Below are positions 18,275-26,578 of a stretch of 64,000 bases of DNA, one piece after another. Position 1 is the first letter of the stretch. Each line of letters opens with the position of its first letter. Origin of the DNA: an uncultured Bacteroidia bacterium (GTDB taxonomy: Bacteria > Bacteroidota > Bacteroidia > NS11-12g > UBA9320); assembly GCA_943789165.1 (NCBI GenBank), contig CALSTB010000007.1, forward strand, positions 1 through 64,000, given 5' to 3'. The translations under genes were made by a program, and so were the position numbers. The notes below the pieces were generated by a model. That model saw nothing but the letters and a program-made list of their open reading frames with translations, was not told the DNA's origin and made no database searches.

Positions 18275-18979
18275 GTGAAATTATGGTCAAGGTGTATCAT
18301 TATTGAGGACGATGAATTAGCATTAAAGCTAATCCAGTCAAATCTCCAAGTCTTAGGTGTAACGTCAGAGGTGTATGCCTTTACCTCGGTGGTGGATGCA
18401 ATAAGTCGGGTAAGTTTTGAAGCGAAGGATTTGCTGTTTCTCGATGTTGGTCTTCCGAGGATTAACGGGATAGATTTTGCAAAGTCACTGTCGATTAAAC
18501 CTAAAATCGTTGTAATAACCTCAGAAAGAGACCATGCTTTTGATGCCTACCAACTTGATGTAATTGATTATATCCTCAAGCCGATTGATCAAGCCAAGTT
18601 ACTTAGGAGTCTGAACAAGGTGAACGAAGTTATCCGAAATTCTCAGAACAGCTTAAGCTCTGAGGATGGTAAAGTTTTTATCCGTCATAATGGTAAATAT
18701 GTATCGGTCGAAAGTTCAGATATACTCTGGATTGAAGCAAAAGGTGATTATGCCACTATTCATACAACCTCAAAAAGATATACAGTGAAGAAAACCTTGA
18801 CCAGTTTGGAAGAACAGCTACCTGCGACAAATTTCAAACGCGTTCATAGATCTTACATGGTTAACATGGCAAAGGTAGATAAGATTGATGAAGGCAATTT
18901 GATAATGGGTGAAAAGTTAATCCCGGTGAGCCGGGCAAGAAAGACTGAAGTGCTCAGTTTCTTCAAGCTTTTGGACTAA
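18275..18979 (+). CDS. LytTR-family response regulator
   Basis: A 234-residue transcription regulator. The receiver spans about residues 5-120 with acidic CIIIEDDELA, phospho-acceptor Asp in LLFLDVGLPRINGID, Thr in VVITSERD and Lys in YILKPIDQAK. The LytTR DNA-binding domain spans about 135-232 (VFIRHNGKYVSVE, ILWIEAKGDYATIHT, then FKRVHRSYMVNMAKVDKI). The frame opens with GTG at 18275 right before KLWSRCIIIEDD; no ATG is available near the expected start. LytTR regulators usually pair with a LytS/YehU-type kinase, but none is next to it, so it is an orphan here. A headless paralogous LytTR fragment lies at 21595-21834. Confidence 0.9.
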   Translation: MKLWSRCIIIEDDELALKLIQSNLQVLGVTSEVYAFTSVVDAISRVSFEAKDLLFLDVGLPRINGIDFAKSLSIKPKIVVITSERDHAFDAYQLDVIDYILKPIDQAKLLRSLNKVNEVIRNSQNSLSSEDGKVFIRHNGKYVSVESSDILWIEAKGDYATIHTTSKRYTVKKTLTSLEEQLPATNFKRVHRSYMVNMAKVDKIDEGNLIMGEKLIPVSRARKTEVLSFFKLLD

Positions 18980-19033
18980 ACAAGTAGATATTAACGTTCT
19001 TGGAAGCCTGCTGAAATCTGTAACGGTACTCTG

Positions 19034-19405
19034 CTAATTGTTTGCAGAGATGTGTTGCGGAGAGTAAACGGACGAGCGGAAAGAGTAAATGATTTGTTTC
19101 AATATATTGTCGGCCGACGTTGTAGTGATTAACTGAAAAGCTGAAGAGATATTTCTCAAACATAACAGAGCCTCAAAATGAGATTGTTTTTGTTCAAAAT
19201 AATCTAGTACCACGTATGCGTCTTTCAAGCTCTCACTTGACGGTAAATTCGAGGGAGAGCATACCTGAACGTTTTTGAACCCAAGCATAGCCAATTTGCT
19301 TGAATACTCGCTGCGAATAGGATGCGAATTTGATATCACAAAAAAACATAATTGCCCAATTCCATCGAAGTACAGATTGTCTTCAGAAGTTCTATTTCTC
19401 ATCAT
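19034..19405 (-). CDS. Orphan receiver-like small protein
   Basis: A 123-residue protein with strand LCFFVISNS, a helix (SEYSSKLAMLG), a strand NVQVCSPS, a helix, a strand AYVVLDYFEQ, a helix and a strand FQLITTTS, i.e. a receiver-like alternation. The third strand ends in Asp at the phospho-acceptor position, but the first-strand acidic pair is replaced by SNS, and the usual fifth-strand Lys is not seen, so phosphorylation is doubtful. Its layout parallels the protein at 16243-16551. It converges with the LytTR gene, 54 bases apart. Function unknown; a degenerate receiver is my inference. Confidence 0.5.
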   Translation of the reverse strand: MMRNRTSEDNLYFDGIGQLCFFVISNSHPIRSEYSSKLAMLGFKNVQVCSPSNLPSSESLKDAYVVLDYFEQKQSHFEALLCLRNISSAFQLITTTSADNILKQIIYSFRSSVYSPQHISANN

Positions 19406-19583
19406 AACTTGTAATTTGTAGAGGCAAAATTATGATTTCCTCACTTTTACATTCTTGGTAGTAGAAGAGTAGAGTCCGATCAAGGGTGAGATACCGAATT
19501 CAGTAGATAAGTAGCTGAAAAGTGTCAAAGTCTAATGCTTGAGTGAACAGAAGATGTGTGTAAAATGGCTGATATTCTCGATG

Positions 19584-21469
19584 TTAATGTTCGTAGGCCC
19601 CAATGTCTGGGTTCGTTCTACTTCTAGTGGCGCCGGTGATATCTCGGCCGGTCGAAAGGTGCCCGGCTCCTTTGTTTTTGGTGATCGCATTGGTGGGGAT
19701 TAATCCGTCGACTGAGGTCCCCCAAATGCCATCGTTACCTATTAGATTGTTTGTATTTTGAAATGTAACATATGCACCACTAAAATTGAGGTCGTTGCCA
19801 CTGATATCGTTATATGACCCAATCGCATGCTTCTGTGTATCTAATTGAATTACTGAATAATTCATCCCAATCGCATAAGTTGAATTGAGCGTGTAAAACT
19901 CGCTAAACATAGACGTGTCAGAGCCATCGCTTGAATTTCGACAGAAAAGACTATTCCCACCAAACGTCTGGCATTCCCCTGAGAAATTATATTCTGCAAC
20001 GGCCCCTCCATGCATACCTGCATTGTTCGCATAGAGTGTCGAGGATTCTATACCTGTTCGACACCGTCCTTTATATGCATTATTGAATATCGCACCTCCT
20101 TGCACTAGTGCGTGATTTCTTGCGATAACGCAATTGGTAATGGTAGTGAGACCAGTACCCTGTGCCCCATTATTGTATAAAGCAGCACCTCTATTTTTAG
20201 CAATATTGTTTGCAAAAACACATTGGTCATATATGGGCTGCATGTTTGAGCTATCTCCATATCCATCATTATAAACCGTGCCGTATTCAGAAACATTTTG
20301 CTCGAATATGCACGAAGATATCCTACTTCTACACAGTCCATTTTTGTTTGATAAGAAGATAGTTGCCCCGTAATACCCGTAGTTGTTCATAAAATTACAA
20401 TTTTTGATTTGAGGACTCAACTCAAACGCAGAGTCATTACTTGCCACCACTATACCACCACCTCGATGTTGAAAGATTCTAATACCATTATAGCGAACCA
20501 GACTGCCGCCGTTCGCATTTCCACCGGTAATGGAAATTCCATCTATCACCAAGCTGGTCTCAACGGTTTCCCCCCCCCCCCTGTAGCTATCGTTACCACG
20601 TGAAAAGTATTATCTGAGGAGTCATGAACTGTACCAATATCTCCGCTGAACACTGTAGGGTTTTGCTGGATGTTCCGTTGTGATATAGAATATTCTGTCC
20701 CATTGAAACCTCCATAAATTTTTACGTTCGGATTGGTGATGAGGAAGGTTTTGTTCCTTCCGTTCCATTTGGAGTCGTTAGGTGTGTATGTTCCGGTCTT
20801 TACCCATATTTCAACTGCAGAGTCTCCCATGAGGTTTGCTCGCTGCAGCGCCTCAGATATCGTGTTCAACGCATCGTTCCATGTTAATCCCGAACCACCT
20901 GGTGTCGCATTGCCATCAACATAGTACGATGCGGAGGGAATTACATAGCGCATCTCTACTCTAGCAATGGAACCCGAATTTTCTCGCCAGACCTGTTTTA
21001 GCGGGGTGGTATTTAGGGCAAATTGCATCCCCGATCGGTACAAAGTGAGTGCGTTCCCACCTATTGTAGTGGAGTATCCAGTTGCTGGTCCATACGAATT
21101 ATTGTCACCTCTTTGGCCATAAATACCGATTATGTCGCCTTGTTTTACACGAATAACCATATCGATAAAATCATTCCCCGGAACATTTGTCCAACGACCT
21201 AATGTAACAAAGCTGTTTGTGATGGACGACCATAACGGAGGCAATGAATTAAACTTCGCTATAGTAATATTCTGTGTTCCTGATACGTCTGTAGGTACAC
21301 GCAGTCCTGTTATTATAAAGTCACATGGTGCAGTGAGAACATACCCGCGGACATTTCCAGAATATGTTCTCTGGTGGGTACCTACGTCCATTGTTTGGTT
21401 GGATTGAGCCGTTGCAGTTGCGAGTTGTAAAAATGATATACTAAGTAATTTAAGTCTCTTCCATTTCAT
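19584..21469 (-). CDS. Secreted right-handed beta-helix protein, reading frame broken at a poly-G tract
   Basis: The 5' part (20549-21469) begins with a signal peptide (KRLKLLSISFLQLATATAQS) and carries a jelly-roll-like domain, then SYYVDGNATPGGSGLTWNDA, the typical entry to a parallel beta-helix. The 3' part (19584-20552) has no natural ATG, continues the helix (GISITGGNANGG, repeated NN-G-A motifs) and ends with the choice-of-anchor Q signature NPDIGAYEH. The join lies in a run of 12 G on the coding strand. With 10 or 13 G the frame would continue as GGG-ETVETSLVIDGISITGG, giving one protein of about 628 residues; with 12 it stops soon after, at 20546. The protein is probably a surface or polysaccharide-binding factor. 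Confidence 0.8.
20570..20581. repeat. 12-base homopolymeric C/G tract inside a coding frame
   Basis: Twelve C on the plus strand (12 G in the coding strand of the beta-helix gene) sit exactly where the frame changes. Homopolymers of this length are classic sites of slipped-strand mispairing and also of assembly error. Confidence 0.95.
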
Positions 21470-21594
21470 GTCTCAAAAGTGAATCTTCGTTGAGCAACGG
21501 TGCAAATAATCGCTCAATTGATTCAAGCTAAAGGGGGGAGAGCAGATTTTAGTAGTTGAATCAGTAACACATTTTTACCTGTTTTATACTATGC

Positions 21595-21834
21595 AGTCAA
21601 AATGCTTATTGTTTTCAAGTAGCCGGAAAACGCTATGTAGTCAAAACTACTTTATCTGCAATTGAGAAGGAGCTTGGGTATGAGGACTTTGTGCGTGTTC
21701 ATAGATCCTATATCGTTAATGTAAATTGGATACGGGATATTGATGATTCCTCTTTAGTAATCAATGATAAATTGATACCAATTAGTCGTAACAATCGCCA
21801 AACGTTAATGAACAAACTAAACCTTTTGAAATAA
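21595..21834 (+). pseudogene. Headless LytTR DNA-binding domain remnant
   Basis: An open frame without a start codon reads YCFQVAGKRYVVKTTLSAIE, then FVRVHRSYIVNVNWIRDID and DKLIPISRNNRQ, ending with TAA at 21832. This is the C-terminal two thirds of a LytTR domain and aligns by eye with the LytTR part of the gene at 18275 (KRYTVKKTL, FKRVHRSYMVN, KLIPVSR). No receiver domain is encoded upstream: the region 21470-21590 has no matching sequence. I infer a truncated paralogue left after a deletion or rearrangement. It converges with the membrane protein gene at 21837. Confidence 0.75.
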
Positions 21835-21836
21835 TT

Positions 21837-22352
21837 TCAATTCAAAGGTTTGCTGCTTCGTTTTAATACTACTGAATGCATAATAAGCAATAGAATAAAA
21901 AAAGTTGTAGCCACAACTATGGCTTCAGGTACTTTTTGAAATAGTTTTTCCCACCTACCAGCGGTATAAGTGATGCTATGGCTTAGTGTCCATTCTTGGT
22001 CAGGAAGGTCCATGCGCCTACCAATATGCCCAAATCCAAATCGTAAAACTTCTCTGCCATAAAATACAAAACCACCGAGTACTAAAAGACTAAATAGGTG
22101 GGTCACATTCCATAAGTTTATTTTGAATCTTTTGAATAGCTGAAGTGGGATGAGAAAAAGGTTGAAAGCAACTGAAAATATACCTGTCAAGACGAATATA
22201 GGGTGCAGAAAAATATAGGTGTCGTGCAGTTGAAGCTCGATTTGTTCGGTGACCGAATCAGGCCAAACCATCCAAATTAAGCAGTACAAACTACCAGAAA
22301 GAAACAACCCTACAATAAGCAAAATTGACCCTATGGAGTTCTTTTTTGGCAT
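21837..22352 (-). CDS. Small polytopic membrane protein
   Basis: A 171-residue protein with four predicted spans (near residues 8-28, 48-70, 82-100, 143-165). Between the first two it has QLHDTYIFLHPIF, resembling the HDTY motif of some heme-copper-oxidase-like small membrane proteins, and a Trp/His-rich stretch between spans three and four. I cannot name a family. Its ATG overlaps the stop of the upstream papain-like protease by one base, so translation is coupled and the two proteins probably function together in the membrane. Confidence 0.65.
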   Translation of the reverse strand: MPKKNSIGSILLIVGLFLSGSLYCLIWMVWPDSVTEQIELQLHDTYIFLHPIFVLTGIFSVAFNLFLIPLQLFKRFKINLWNVTHLFSLLVLGGFVFYGREVLRFGFGHIGRRMDLPDQEWTLSHSITYTAGRWEKLFQKVPEAIVVATTFFILLLIMHSVVLKRSSKPLN

Positions 22353-23899
22353 TAACGTTTTTGTACTTCAATTACCATTGCCACTGCCTTCTTGTCGTTG
22401 AGCTCAACGTCAAAATGCACCACTGATCCAGCCTTGAAAGCAACATTTGGTACCGCATACTGACTTAAAACGGCATTAATTTTTTGATCATACGTGCCTG
22501 GAGCTGTGTTAACCGCAGTGTTCAAAGCCTTCACGTCTATTGGTACTTTGCTGATAATGACGGCCATTCTATCCATGGAACCTAGCTCATCAGCCATCAA
22601 TGATTGCGCTCTTGGAAATAAACGTGTTCCTGTAATTCCACAGTAGGGAGAATGTTTGTCTGTGTACGGAAACAATACATAACTCGATAGGTCAGTTTCT
22701 TCACCAATCACATACGTGTAACACTCAATTGAATTGGTTACTTCAATCTTAAAACGACTGCCTTTGGCAATGGTTGACGTCGTTCTAAAAACCGAATTAC
22801 CCACTTGAGTTAATGGGATGTTTTTCATTGTCTGGTTATCAACCAAACCAAAATCAACCTCCAATTTGTTGGGGTCTTGTTTTTTGGCATTTCCCATAGG
22901 ATGTAATCCGTAGGCCTCTTTTGTAAAGAATTCGAAATCAGAATACCTAACCCAGCAGAAACCGTTATCACCCCATCTGTCACCCCAACTGTTCATGATT
23001 TGAAACGCTCCTCCTTCGTAATTGTCGTCGTAACCCATAACGCACATCGCGTGACCGCCAAAACCTCGCATACGGCGATCAGTAGCCGTAGGTTCCCACA
23101 ACTTTCGGCCTTGCATAGCATTCATAAAACTTCCACCGACCAACATACCAATTACCACAGGAGCTCCCTGCGCCACATTTTGCTTGATGGCCGTTATATC
23201 TGTTCCGCCTTCATTTTCCCACAGTCGTTCATAGCCACGTGTTTTATACTGTGAAGCCACATTCATTTGCGACGCGGTAGGCGTCTTCTCGCAATCATAT
23301 TGATTGTATTTAAACTCGTTAAAAGGCAAAACACCTCGTTTATGCATCACTTCCATTGCATCATGGATATAGGCCCCTTGACAATTTGGAAGTTTGATTT
23401 GATTGTATAATGACGATGGACTAAAGGCGACAGTATTTGGTGATTTACCAGTGGCGAAACTTTGTTGAATGGTTCGCGCAGCATAAGAACTACTCCAGCC
23501 AACACAGGAACCTTGTGATCCTTGATTAAGTCTCGGTGGGCAGTATTCTTCTAAACTCACCCTGCTTGGTAATTGGTTTTTATATCCTGTCACCAAGGGT
23601 TCATAGATGCTACTTTTGTCGTACATCTCTTGACTCATATTCAAGCCTGTAGCTAGCTCCGAGAAGGAGTCGTCTGGACTAACAACTACATTATCATTAC
23701 CCATGAATGAATCAGAAAAGAAGTAAAGTAAGCCGCCAATGACGATTAAACCGATAAGTAGTTTAGGTTTCTTAATTAGAAATTTTAACAAATGAGGGAT
23801 GAACAGTAAAAGTATTTTAGGAATTCCTGCAGATTTCCTTGGATTGTTGTTGCTCGGTCTTTTAGGATTTTGTGGATCATCCACCATTCGAATGGGCAT
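22352..23899 (-). CDS. Membrane-anchored C1 (papain-like) cysteine peptidase
   Basis: 515 residues. A basic, Pro/Asn-rich cytoplasmic N-terminus (about 1-40) leads to a transmembrane segment (KLLIGLIVIGGLLYFFS), so the catalytic domain would sit in the periplasm or outside. The catalytic Cys lies in LNQGSQGSCVGWSSSYAA, with the glutamine of the oxyanion hole just before it; the His lies in GFGGHAMCVMGYDD and the Asn in FQIMNSWGDRWGDNGF. The C-terminal 150 residues form a beta-rich domain. Members of this group in Bacteroidota are exported C1A-like peptidases of unknown substrate. The gene is the first of a two-gene unit with the small membrane protein at 21837. Confidence 0.9.
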   Translation of the reverse strand: MPIRMVDDPQNPKRPSNNNPRKSAGIPKILLLFIPHLLKFLIKKPKLLIGLIVIGGLLYFFSDSFMGNDNVVVSPDDSFSELATGLNMSQEMYDKSSIYEPLVTGYKNQLPSRVSLEEYCPPRLNQGSQGSCVGWSSSYAARTIQQSFATGKSPNTVAFSPSSLYNQIKLPNCQGAYIHDAMEVMHKRGVLPFNEFKYNQYDCEKTPTASQMNVASQYKTRGYERLWENEGGTDITAIKQNVAQGAPVVIGMLVGGSFMNAMQGRKLWEPTATDRRMRGFGGHAMCVMGYDDNYEGGAFQIMNSWGDRWGDNGFCWVRYSDFEFFTKEAYGLHPMGNAKKQDPNKLEVDFGLVDNQTMKNIPLTQVGNSVFRTTSTIAKGSRFKIEVTNSIECYTYVIGEETDLSSYVLFPYTDKHSPYCGITGTRLFPRAQSLMADELGSMDRMAVIISKVPIDVKALNTAVNTAPGTYDQKINAVLSQYAVPNVAFKAGSVVHFDVELNDKKAVAMVIEVQKR

Positions 23900-23957
23900 A
23901 CGACTTACATTATTAGGTTAAAAGACAAAAGTATAAGAAAAAAAGAATCTTGAAACG

Positions 23958-26459
23958 TCATTCCATTACGTTTACGGAACCCTTAACTTTCTTTTGTTGG
24001 CCATCGCAAGAACGATAGCGAACGGTATAAATGTAGGTGTCGGCCTCTACCGGCTTACCCTTATATGTTGCATCCCAAGATTGGGTGCCATTCTCCTCTG
24101 AATCAAATATTTTTTCACCCCAGAGATTGTAAACCCGAACTACATATTCTGGTTGAGGAATTTCGTCGGTAAACGGAAATAGCTCATTAAGGTTGTCATC
24201 GTTTGGACTAAAGGCGTTGGGTATAAATAAGATGTTGGGTAAGGCATTTGGGTTCACTTCTACATGCGCAGTGTCATAACCGCTGCAGCCGAATTGGTCA
24301 ATAACCTTTAATATATAAAAACCTGAATCACTCGCTTCAATACGTGGTGAGTTTTGGCCCGTATTCCATTCATAAACGGCATAGTTGTCAGGTACACCGT
24401 AACTCATAAAACTCCTCAAACAGAGTGTTGTGTCTGGGCCAATATTAAATTCTGGTGAATTAGTTTTTGTTAGGTGGATGGTGTCAGATTTTTCACAACC
24501 GTTTGTATCTACTACGTAGACATAAAAAGTACCTGGGTCAATTGTGCTGAATGACTGATTGTTTGAACCATCATGCCACAAATAAGAAAACATATTTGGC
24601 GGAGCCAAGAAAGTCCGATCCAAATCGTCACAGTAATTGGAATCTCCGCCTAGGTCTAAGTTGATCACAGGATTTTCAATAAACACAGTGTCGCTTGTAA
24701 CACAATGTTTGTAAGTTACACGTACCCAATGTTCTCCTGGTGACGAGATGATGGTGTTTCTCGTCGTTGCACCGTTACTCCATAAGTAACTTGCTCCTTC
24801 ATACTCACCAGGATCAAATTCTTTCTGGAACTCGTTACATACAAAATAGTAATCACCGATTTCAGGTTTGGCTACCGTAATATTCGTCGAGTCTACTTTG
24901 CGACAATGTTTGTTTTCTACTCGAACCCAGTAATTGCCAGGTGTAGTTACATGTAGCGTTCTGGAAGTGTCTTTAAAACCAGTACTCCAGCGATAGGTAA
25001 TATCTGGTCCTTGAATTCCGGCGTCTAGCGTTAGGTCTACTTCTTCTTCCGTACAAAACAGTGAATCTAACGTTAGATTCATTTCAACTGGATCAACGTG
25101 TAGCGTCACCGAATCACTTCCAGAACAAGCACCATAGAAAACAGTTGCAATGTACTTGCCAGTATCTTGAGCTCTTATTGATGTGCCATACTGGCCTGTG
25201 TTCCAAGATATTTTGGTGGCATCGAAAATTCGTGGTGAAATAAACCGATCTACTTCCTCGCAGAAAAATAAGTCTGGACCAAGCTCAACACCCACTTTGG
25301 ATTTTATTCGAACAACAAATTTGTAGTCGTCTTCGCATACTTCATTCCACGACTTAAGGGTTACAAGGTATTCACCATTGCCCGGGTAAATCCACCGTGG
25401 ATTAGTTTCAGAAGAAGTATCTTGATCTGTCGTTGGATCACCGAACGTCCAGAAGTAATGTTTCGCTTTTTGACTTTTATTTATAAAATCTACGGTATCT
25501 GTACAGGAATATACAAGTGCAGAAGAACCCGCGCTGATTTGAAAGTTGCTGACTAGAGTTGTCTGGCAGTTTCGCACATTAAACTGATAATCTCGAAGCG
25601 TTTCACCGATAAGTTCACCGTCTCGGTATTCCAATACTTTTATACCAATTACATACTGTCCAACCAAGTTAGGAGTAAGTGTCAATTCACCAGTGTTTCT
25701 ATTGATCTCCATTTTTGGATCACCAGACACCTGATTGGTTGTGCTGTAACTATTTCCCCAAATCACAGTGTTAAATGGTGGGGCTTTAAAATATCCTCCA
25801 GAAAACCCAACTGGTGCGCTACCATTTGGACGTGGATAATCACGTGAGGCACCTTGGAATGGTTGATAGAGCTCATACACTAAAGAATCTCCATCTGCAT
25901 CTGTAGCAGAGTGGTCAAATTTTAATGGCGCATCTGTACATAAATAATTTGGTGGAAGTTCTTTAAAAATGGCACTTGAATTGGTGCTGACCAAATCGGT
26001 TCCTGGAATTTTCACCCAGTACGTTGCACCCGTACTTTCCGGAGCAATGATGTTATTGATACTGTTGTTTCGACAACATCTTTGAAAGGCCAAAATCACG
26101 CCATCTTTACCAGGGTTAATGGTAACCGTTTTTGTGTAGACATATTCAGAAACACAAACATCCTTCGGCGGAATCAAGCATTTGTAATGAACCTTGTCAA
26201 GATACTTCGGTCCCGTTCTTGAAAACGTTTCTGTCCGAATGAGGGCATTGTTGCTTGCATTCCAGATACTCACATAAGCAAACGCATCATCTGCAATGGC
26301 TCTCGGACTGCCATTTTCGCAATCCATATATAGCTTCAACGTAACGTCATACGCGCCGTTGGCAGTTTGTTCATAATAGAAATCACCACCCACAATATGC
26401 GTTGCACCAGCGGACATGCTGGTTATGATCCAGAGTGTGAAGAGAAGCGTTCGTTTCAA
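23958..26459 (-). CDS. Gliding-motility-associated (T9SS type B) surface protein with PKD-like domain
   Basis: About 833 residues. No ATG is near the front; I prefer the TTG at 26459 because it opens a clean signal peptide (KRTLLFTLWIITSMSAGA) directly before THIVGGDFYYEQ, the typical beginning of this family. An upstream TTG at 26486 is possible. The N-terminal 330 residues form the beta-sandwich domain seen in many Bacteroidota adhesins, followed by a PKD domain (about 340-420; HYFWTFGDPTTDQDTS), repeated Ig-like modules ending in YRWSTGF/YLWSNGA/YLWHDGS-type strands, and a C-terminal type B sorting domain (FIPNAFSPNDDNLNE, VYNLWGEKIFDS). It should be exported by T9SS and attached to the cell surface. 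Confidence 0.88.
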   Translation of the reverse strand: MKRTLLFTLWIITSMSAGATHIVGGDFYYEQTANGAYDVTLKLYMDCENGSPRAIADDAFAYVSIWNASNNALIRTETFSRTGPKYLDKVHYKCLIPPKDVCVSEYVYTKTVTINPGKDGVILAFQRCCRNNSINNIIAPESTGATYWVKIPGTDLVSTNSSAIFKELPPNYLCTDAPLKFDHSATDADGDSLVYELYQPFQGASRDYPRPNGSAPVGFSGGYFKAPPFNTVIWGNSYSTTNQVSGDPKMEINRNTGELTLTPNLVGQYVIGIKVLEYRDGELIGETLRDYQFNVRNCQTTLVSNFQISAGSSALVYSCTDTVDFINKSQKAKHYFWTFGDPTTDQDTSSETNPRWIYPGNGEYLVTLKSWNEVCEDDYKFVVRIKSKVGVELGPDLFFCEEVDRFISPRIFDATKISWNTGQYGTSIRAQDTGKYIATVFYGACSGSDSVTLHVDPVEMNLTLDSLFCTEEEVDLTLDAGIQGPDITYRWSTGFKDTSRTLHVTTPGNYWVRVENKHCRKVDSTNITVAKPEIGDYYFVCNEFQKEFDPGEYEGASYLWSNGATTRNTIISSPGEHWVRVTYKHCVTSDTVFIENPVINLDLGGDSNYCDDLDRTFLAPPNMFSYLWHDGSNNQSFSTIDPGTFYVYVVDTNGCEKSDTIHLTKTNSPEFNIGPDTTLCLRSFMSYGVPDNYAVYEWNTGQNSPRIEASDSGFYILKVIDQFGCSGYDTAHVEVNPNALPNILFIPNAFSPNDDNLNELFPFTDEIPQPEYVVRVYNLWGEKIFDSEENGTQSWDATYKGKPVEADTYIYTVRYRSCDGQQKKVKGSVNVME

Positions 26460-26578
26460 AGTAAAGTTACACGTTAGACAGTTCAATATCTACGTACATT
26501 CCAAAAATCGTTAATCTTTGGCACACATAGATTAATTGTATGTCATTATTTGGTAGTTAATCTCCCAGATGCATGCTT

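Noticed and set aside
17952..18290. Minus-strand frame of 112 codons with a hydrophobic start
   Set aside because: No recognisable family, no -7 box, overlap with the LytTR start, and it contains the hairpin at 18075-18097. Treated as a chance frame in a decayed region.
18963..19163. Minus-strand frame of 66 codons overlapping the receiver-like gene
   Set aside because: It lies in another frame of a better candidate at 19034-19405 and has no family features.
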